Assembly: GCF_052857255.1 (NCBI RefSeq)
Contig: NC_135505.1
Location: 29,352,499-29,416,498, forward strand
Length of the DNA stretch: 64,000 bases
Direction: 5' to 3'
Source: Amblyomma americanum
Lineage: Eukaryota > Arthropoda > Arachnida > Ixodida > Ixodidae
This document shows positions 59,351-64,000 of the stretch, one piece after another. Below the pieces are notes generated by a model, which was given only the letters and a program-made list of their open reading frames with translations, ran no database searches and had not been told where the DNA came from. Numbering within the stretch: position 1 is the first letter of the stretch; every line of letters begins with the position of its first letter. The translations under genes and the position numbers were made by a program.

Positions 59351-59923
59351 TATTCACAAACAACCCTCCACTCGACGCTGCGCCTCCACTCCTGGGAGTG
59401 GAGGAGAGCGCTCATCCTCGGCCCGAGGAGCAGTCGCGCTTCTTGAACACACCTCGGACATTCCTCCATCGAGGAGCTGGCCGAGTTGCCCTCCTCCACT
59501 CCAGTGCTTTCGAGGACGAGAAAGAAACTGCTGGTGTTGAGAGTATTGTAAATTCCTGCAAACAGAACACCACCTAATCGATAATATAGAAATCCTTTTG
59601 TTTATTTTAGCGGTAAACTGCAAGGTAAAAACAAACAAACTGCATATTTTTTGTTTTTCTATAAAAAAAACGTGTACTTTTAGAAGAAATAACCAGTTTT
59701 CTTTACCTGTCTGGCAACTGCAGCAGTCGCAGCTGCCCGGCGCGGCATTTTTGTTACGGTCCCTCTTCCCTTTTTCCCCTTGCTCGCCGCGTGTTTCTCG
59801 TCTGTTGTGCTCCCGACTCGCTTCGTGCAGCTTTGTTGCAGTGTTTGTGCTTGCGCGTGTTCGACTGTTCGTGTGTGTTTAGGTGTTTTTGTATCTGCCC
59901 TTCCTTTTTTTTTTGCGTGCACA
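59351..59923 (+). promoter_or_regulatory. 5' flank and likely promoter of the MSANTD3-like gene
   Basis: TATAAAAA at 59660-59667 lies about 260 bp upstream of the ATG. A GC-rich, pyrimidine-rich leader (59700-59920) follows and could be the 5' UTR. The part 59380-59560 is GC-rich and unassigned. Confidence 0.4.
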
Positions 59924-62212
59924 ATGTTCGACCATGATGAGGTATCGGACTTCGATACGACACCGTCGGCATCTGCTTCGGACGCTTCCCAGCGCGCCAA
60001 GAAACGGCCCGCAGTTCCGCGGTTCATTTTCACCGCAGATGAACGCCTCGTGTTAAGAAACATAATGGCGAAGTATCGGGACGTTGTCGAAAACAAGCGA
60101 ACAGACAACACCTCGAAAAGGGCAAAGGACGAAGCCTGGGCTCAACTTTGCGAAGAGTATAATAGCTTGGCCGGCACACGCACTGTGTGTGTAGCACAGT
60201 TAAGGAAACTGTGGGACAATATGAAGTGCCGCTGGAAGAAGAAGTCCGAAGAAAATAGGGAAATCTTTCGGACAGGTGAGCGAAACAGTTTTACATTCAA
60301 AAACTGTCCCATACATTTTCCTGCATGTTCGCACGTTTCATCTCCAGGCATCATCTTAATCCTAACAATTTGACGTTATTTCTTACTAATGCGAAAAAAT
60401 GATATGGTTACGTCACCTCAGCAAAACGTGTCCGCAAATTCTGTCCGCGCGATTATGTCGTTCTGTGGAGATATAAATATGCAAAAGTTTGAGTTAGGCA
60501 GTGTGCGAGTAGATCTTGAAATGGGAAAAGTTTTTTGATTAATTGTAATTAGTTAATTAAGTTGAAATAATGAAAATAAATGCTGTCTTTGAAGCAGGTT
60601 TTGTGTGACTGATTCGATGAAAAACGATGTAAATGCACGAGAAGGCTTTAGTATAAAAAACTGAAGTTAAAAAATGAAAACAAGTAATAAAAAACAAAAA
60701 GAAAAATTAACTGAAATAAAAACAATTTCTAGTAACGAAAACAAAATAAAAAGTTAAAATAACGTAGGGAGAAAGAGAGGAAAGGGAAAGGCTTTCGAAT
60801 TTCCGCTCATAAGCAGATGTATGTGCAATCTTCTAATTTTTCTTAATGTGAAAAATCTTCGAACTACTTTTGAACAATACATTGCTGGTTTGTGCTGTTC
60901 TGGTTAGCTTTTTTTTTTTCAAGCATTGCATGCTGCGTACAAAATACACCTCACTTCAGTGTGTTTCACTGCACGGATGGTGCTGTGGGAGATGCACAAT
61001 TAAGAATTTTGGTGCAGGTGGTGGTACTCTCGAATGCCGGCCAATGAGTCCGGCTACGGAACTGGTTGGCGCAGTTGCTGACCATTTGGCAACAAGACTG
61101 CCAAACCCATTTGACAGTGACGGAGCCCACGTCGGCGAGGCAGTGCTGTCCCTGCCACCTTCTGCACTATTAGAGGCCATGGTAAACGGCAACGAAACAA
61201 GCCAAGGTGACTTTTCCAGTAAATAAGGCTGCCCTCTTTAAATACTAGTTACAACTGTCACGGTTAGTTTTCCTCGTGCATCAAGTCCAAAACCTGCGCC
61301 TGGGCTGAGAAAGACTTTGTCGGGGAGGGCTATGGATTAATTTCAACTGCAAGGGATTCTTTAGCGCCCGCATTACATGCCGCATTACACGGGCATTTAC
61401 ACATCTCGCACCTATCGATATGTGGCCGCAGCATCCCTGATTCAATCCGCAACTGGTGCTCAGCGATCGAGCGGCACTGCAGCAGACGTTAGTTATTTTC
61501 TGCTCGTTGTATGTGCATGTGCTCAAGCAAGCGGGGCCACATATTTATTAGTACTTCTTGACGGGCTCCTACTGGGTCCGTTTTTCATGACGTCACATAT
61601 ATGTTGATAAGTTTATTTTTAGATGTCTACAATAGTCGTGACCATGTAAAGGATGTTTTTGGTTCTCTGTTATGGTCTGAATAGCCTCTATTCATGGTCT
61701 TTTTTGTTCTTTGCATGTCATATCACAGCAGTCTGTATGTAAGCATAAGAGTCCACCAATTTTGTCACAGCATTGCAGAGTTCTCATGAAGGCATTGTAT
61801 GTATGCACATGTTTTTTCAGATGATGTTCCTGCACAGTCACCATTGCTGAACAGCCGACCCATAAACGAGGATGAACTTCCTGTTCAGGAAGAGTGCCTC
61901 AACGCAAGCAGACGAACAGTGGTCGTGCCAAATCAGAGCTCATCTGAAGGCATCCCACCAACACAAACTGCTCGCACGAGGGCAGGTGGCCCCCGTGTTG
62001 CTGCGGTAGAGCGGACGCTGGCTCCTGAACTAGCCGCCAGAATTACGGCCATTGAAGCTGAGGAGCGGCGCAAGGAAGAGCTGCACCAACTCGATGTGCA
62101 ACTCCGCAGGAGCCAGCTGGCCGAGCAGCGGCTAAAAGTCAAAATGCAGCGCAAGCTGCTTTCTCTCGACATTCAAATTCGGAAAAAGCAGTTAGAAGCA
62201 ATGCAGCGCTAA
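59924..62212 (+). CDS. Myb/SANT-like DNA-binding protein, MSANTD3-like (3 exons, 310 residues)
   Basis: Probable nuclear DNA-binding protein. Exons are 59924-60275, 61018-61206 and 61821-62212. Donors (ACAG|GTGAGC and CAAG|GTGACT) and acceptors (GGTGCAG| and TTTTTTCAG|) fit, and both introns are phase 1, giving one continuous frame of 311 codons with the stop. Residues about 32-112 form the Myb/SANT-like domain (FIFTADERLVLRNIMAKY, NKRTDN, AWAQLCEEYN, LRKLWDNMKCRWKKK). The middle is low in motifs. Residues about 245-310 form a charged coiled coil (ELAARITAIEAEERRKEEL). The architecture resembles MSANTD3 and related domesticated or transposon-linked factors. The start context (ACAATG) is good; an in-frame upstream ATG at 59780 lies in the likely leader. 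It appears intact, unlike nearly everything around it. Confidence 0.83.
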
Positions 62213-62219
62213 ATGGAAA

Positions 62220-62225
62220 AATAAA
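62220..62225 (+). terminator. Poly(A) signal AATAAA
   Basis: Lies 7 bp after the stop codon of the MSANTD3-like gene, implying a very short 3' UTR. Confidence 0.6.
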
Positions 62226-62429
62226 ATTTAGTTGTACATATTTGTCTGGGAACACTTCTGTGTATAATTACAAACACTGTCGTCATTTTGATGCAGTCGT
62301 ACAGTATATGCTCATTCTTTCAGTTTCTTAAAAACAATGTTCTTTATTTAACACACTGCACATGTATAAACAGCACAAAGAAATATAATATGGAAAAGAT
62401 CAATAAGTAAAAAAGGGAGGTAGCCTAAA

Positions 62430-62976
62430 AGCGGCCAAAAGGAAATCCGTCGTTGGCCGAAATTGGAGAGTGCCATAGTCGTTCACAAGGAAATTGACAA
62501 AATACTAGTTGTGAAGGGTGTCACGCAGGGAGACACGTCTCCAGTACTATTTGCCACGTGCTTCCAGGATATTTACAGAGAACTAGAGAGGAAGCAACTG
62601 TAGATGAAATTTAATGGCGAATGCCTCAATAATCTGAGATTTTCTAAAAATATTTCACTGCTAAGTAGCTAAGGACAAACTTCCAAGCATGATCGAAGAC
62701 AAGCAAAGGAAGCAGAACGGTGGTTGTAAAAATAATATTGACATCTCCAGTAATGTTAACACTCGGAACCGAACAGCCCACGAGAGGCAGCAAAGCATTG
62801 AAAGTTGTAAGGTAAATGCATCTATTTAGAGCATAGTGACCACAGATCCGCACCACACGTGTAAACTAACTAGGATAATAAGAATGATGGTGCAGCGCAT
62901 TTGGCAGGCACTCTCCAGCCATGAATGGCAGTTTACTAGTATTCTTCAACAGCCATATCTTGTGGGGCAAAGCCTA
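62430..62976 (+). pseudogene. RTE-clade RT remnant
   Basis: VKGVTQGDTSPVLF and FQDIYRELERKQL (about 62515-62600) match the RTE palm region. LNNLRFSKNISLLS, with the catalytic Asp residues lost, follows, then scattered stops down to 62976. A dead fragment. Confidence 0.65.
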
Positions 62977-62980
62977 TAAC

Positions 62981-63023
<43 letters not shown>

Positions 63024-63024
63024 T
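62981..63024. repeat. (TTTA)n microsatellite, 44 bp
   Basis: Eleven uninterrupted tetranucleotide units. It serves as the 3' tail of the minus-strand CR1/L2-like element. Confidence 0.95.
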
Positions 63025-63238
63025 GAATACTGTCAACCCTCATTTGAGGGTCATTACAGGGAGGGAAAGTGAACAGAAAAAAAAATGCATGTATAACCAT
63101 GAATGAACAAGCTTCTTTGAGCATACAATACAAGAGAGCATTGAAACGCAACACAGTTCACACCACTGTAGAACCACTTGCTATACAAAAAGTAATATTG
63201 GACAATCAGTTACGCGCCCATCTACAAGAATCCCATGC

Positions 63239-63938
63239 CTAGACGGAATCCCCAAGTGCATTCAAGAATGCCGCTACACCTGTAGACTCAGTAACGTGAG
63301 CGGGCAGTTTATTCCAGTGCTCAATAGCATCCGGAAAGAATGAGCAGCGAAAGACGTTAGTTCGTGTCAAGTATGGCCGAACCGCTTTGTGGTGGTTAAG
63401 GCGGGAGCTTAGTCTACCTGGAGGCTGCAGATATTTTTCTTTATTGATGTTAATTTCTCCGTGAATTATTTGGTAAAGTATTTTTAATCTCTGCTTTTTA
63501 CGTCTTTTTTCTAATGTTTCTAGACTACATGAGTAACATCTCCGTTACCGAATCTGTTGTCCTGTATTTTGAACAAATGAATCTCGCTGCACGTCTTTGA
63601 ATCTTTTCTATTTCCATTGAAAGAATCTTCTGCCGAGGAGACCATACTACAGATGCATATTCAAGGGAAGGCCGTATGAGAGATTTGTGTGCTAAAAGTT
63701 TGACATCTTTCGTTGCTCTCCCCAACTTTCCTCTTAGAAAACACAGTTTTCTGTGTGCCACCGCACAAACATTTTCGACATGATTGTGCCAACTTAGGTT
63801 GTGAGAAATTGACACCCCCAGATACTTGAATGTACTAACATTAACCAAATCGTGACCTGCAATACTGTACTGAAAAGAAATTATATTTCGTTTGTTAGTT
63901 ATATGGGTAAATGTGGTCTTATTGAAGTTGATTTTCAT
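63239..63938 (-). pseudogene. CR1/L2-like ORF2, RT end and C-terminal domain
   Basis: The late RT region reads FKYLGVSISHNLSWHNHVEN, then SLIRPSLEYASVVWSP and IEKIQRRAARFICSKY (to about 63540). One frameshift near 63528 moves the rest to the neighbouring frame. That frame then stays open to a TAG at 63239-63241 and includes LQPPGRLSSRLNHH and FPDAIEHWNKLPAHV. Apart from this shift the sequence is clean, so this copy is much younger than the relative at 30.9-37.5 kb. The catalytic palm lies beyond or near the window edge. Confidence 0.85.
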
Positions 63939-64000
63939 TTCCCATTTCTCACACCAAAGTGCAAAAGCCTGCAGGTTTTGGTTAATGTTAATCTGATCTC

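Larger units (their letters stand above)
62977..64000 (-). mobile_element. CR1/L2-like element, 3' end (continues past the window)
   Basis: A minus-strand element running in from the right edge. Its 3' end is the (TAAA)n tail that appears on the plus strand as (TTTA)n at 62981-63024, next to a short palindromic CCCTCATTTGAGGG stretch (63043-63056). Confidence 0.82.

Overview
The window looks like nuclear DNA of a hard tick (Ixodidae, probably a metastriate such as Rhipicephalus, Dermacentor, Hyalomma or Haemaphysalis). The main reason is the many copies of a tRNA-headed SINE that I recognise from memory as the tick 'Ruka' type, together with tick-style RTE, CR1/L2, I-clade, Penelope and Ty3/gypsy elements. 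There are spliced genes, splice donors and acceptors, and no bacterial operon structure. The species call is inference; no search was run.

Layout. 0-3.2 kb: a SINE, a hairpin element and unassigned DNA. 3.2-12.1 kb: a probable solo LTR, then an almost complete Ty3/gypsy element on the minus strand. Its two 1041-bp LTRs differ at 9 sites, and it keeps a tRNA-Leu-like primer site and a textbook -1 frameshift heptamer at the gag stop. It is broken by two nonsense codons and a hairpin insertion. 13.2-13.9 kb: a decayed DDE transposase. 18.6-25.2 kb: a full-length but broken I-clade retrotransposon that split a SINE, itself carrying a second hairpin insertion. 25.2-30.6 kb: a SINE, a half hairpin element and unassigned DNA. 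30.9-37.5 kb: an old CR1/L2-like element serving as host for two SINEs and a head-to-head Penelope-like pair. 38.5-42.2 kb: a candidate coding exon and a clear globin exon. 43.7-53.3 kb: SINEs, three RNase H-bearing I-like fragments and an RTE element. 55.3-57.3 kb: a head-to-head SINE pair, another hairpin element and a candidate first exon. 58.4-64 kb: a gypsy remnant cut by a SINE, a complete three-exon Myb/SANT-like gene, an RTE remnant and the 3' end of another CR1/L2 element.

Host genes are sparse. The best supported are the MSANTD3-like DNA-binding protein (310 residues, three exons, all introns phase 1) and the globin exon with both haem-ligand histidines. Two further candidate exons are weaker. 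Most other open frames are parts of mobile elements, which is why so many frames are broken by nested insertions.

The most unusual signal is a family of short (about 145-160 bp) non-coding insertions. Each is a long near-perfect hairpin followed by a conserved tail around TACCAACTAGCCC. Three have target-site duplications of 11-13 bp; in two of them the insertion cuts a retrotransposon reading frame, and leaving the insertion and one duplication out of the count brings the two sides back into one frame. The arms match within a copy but differ between copies, which is not how ordinary MITEs behave.
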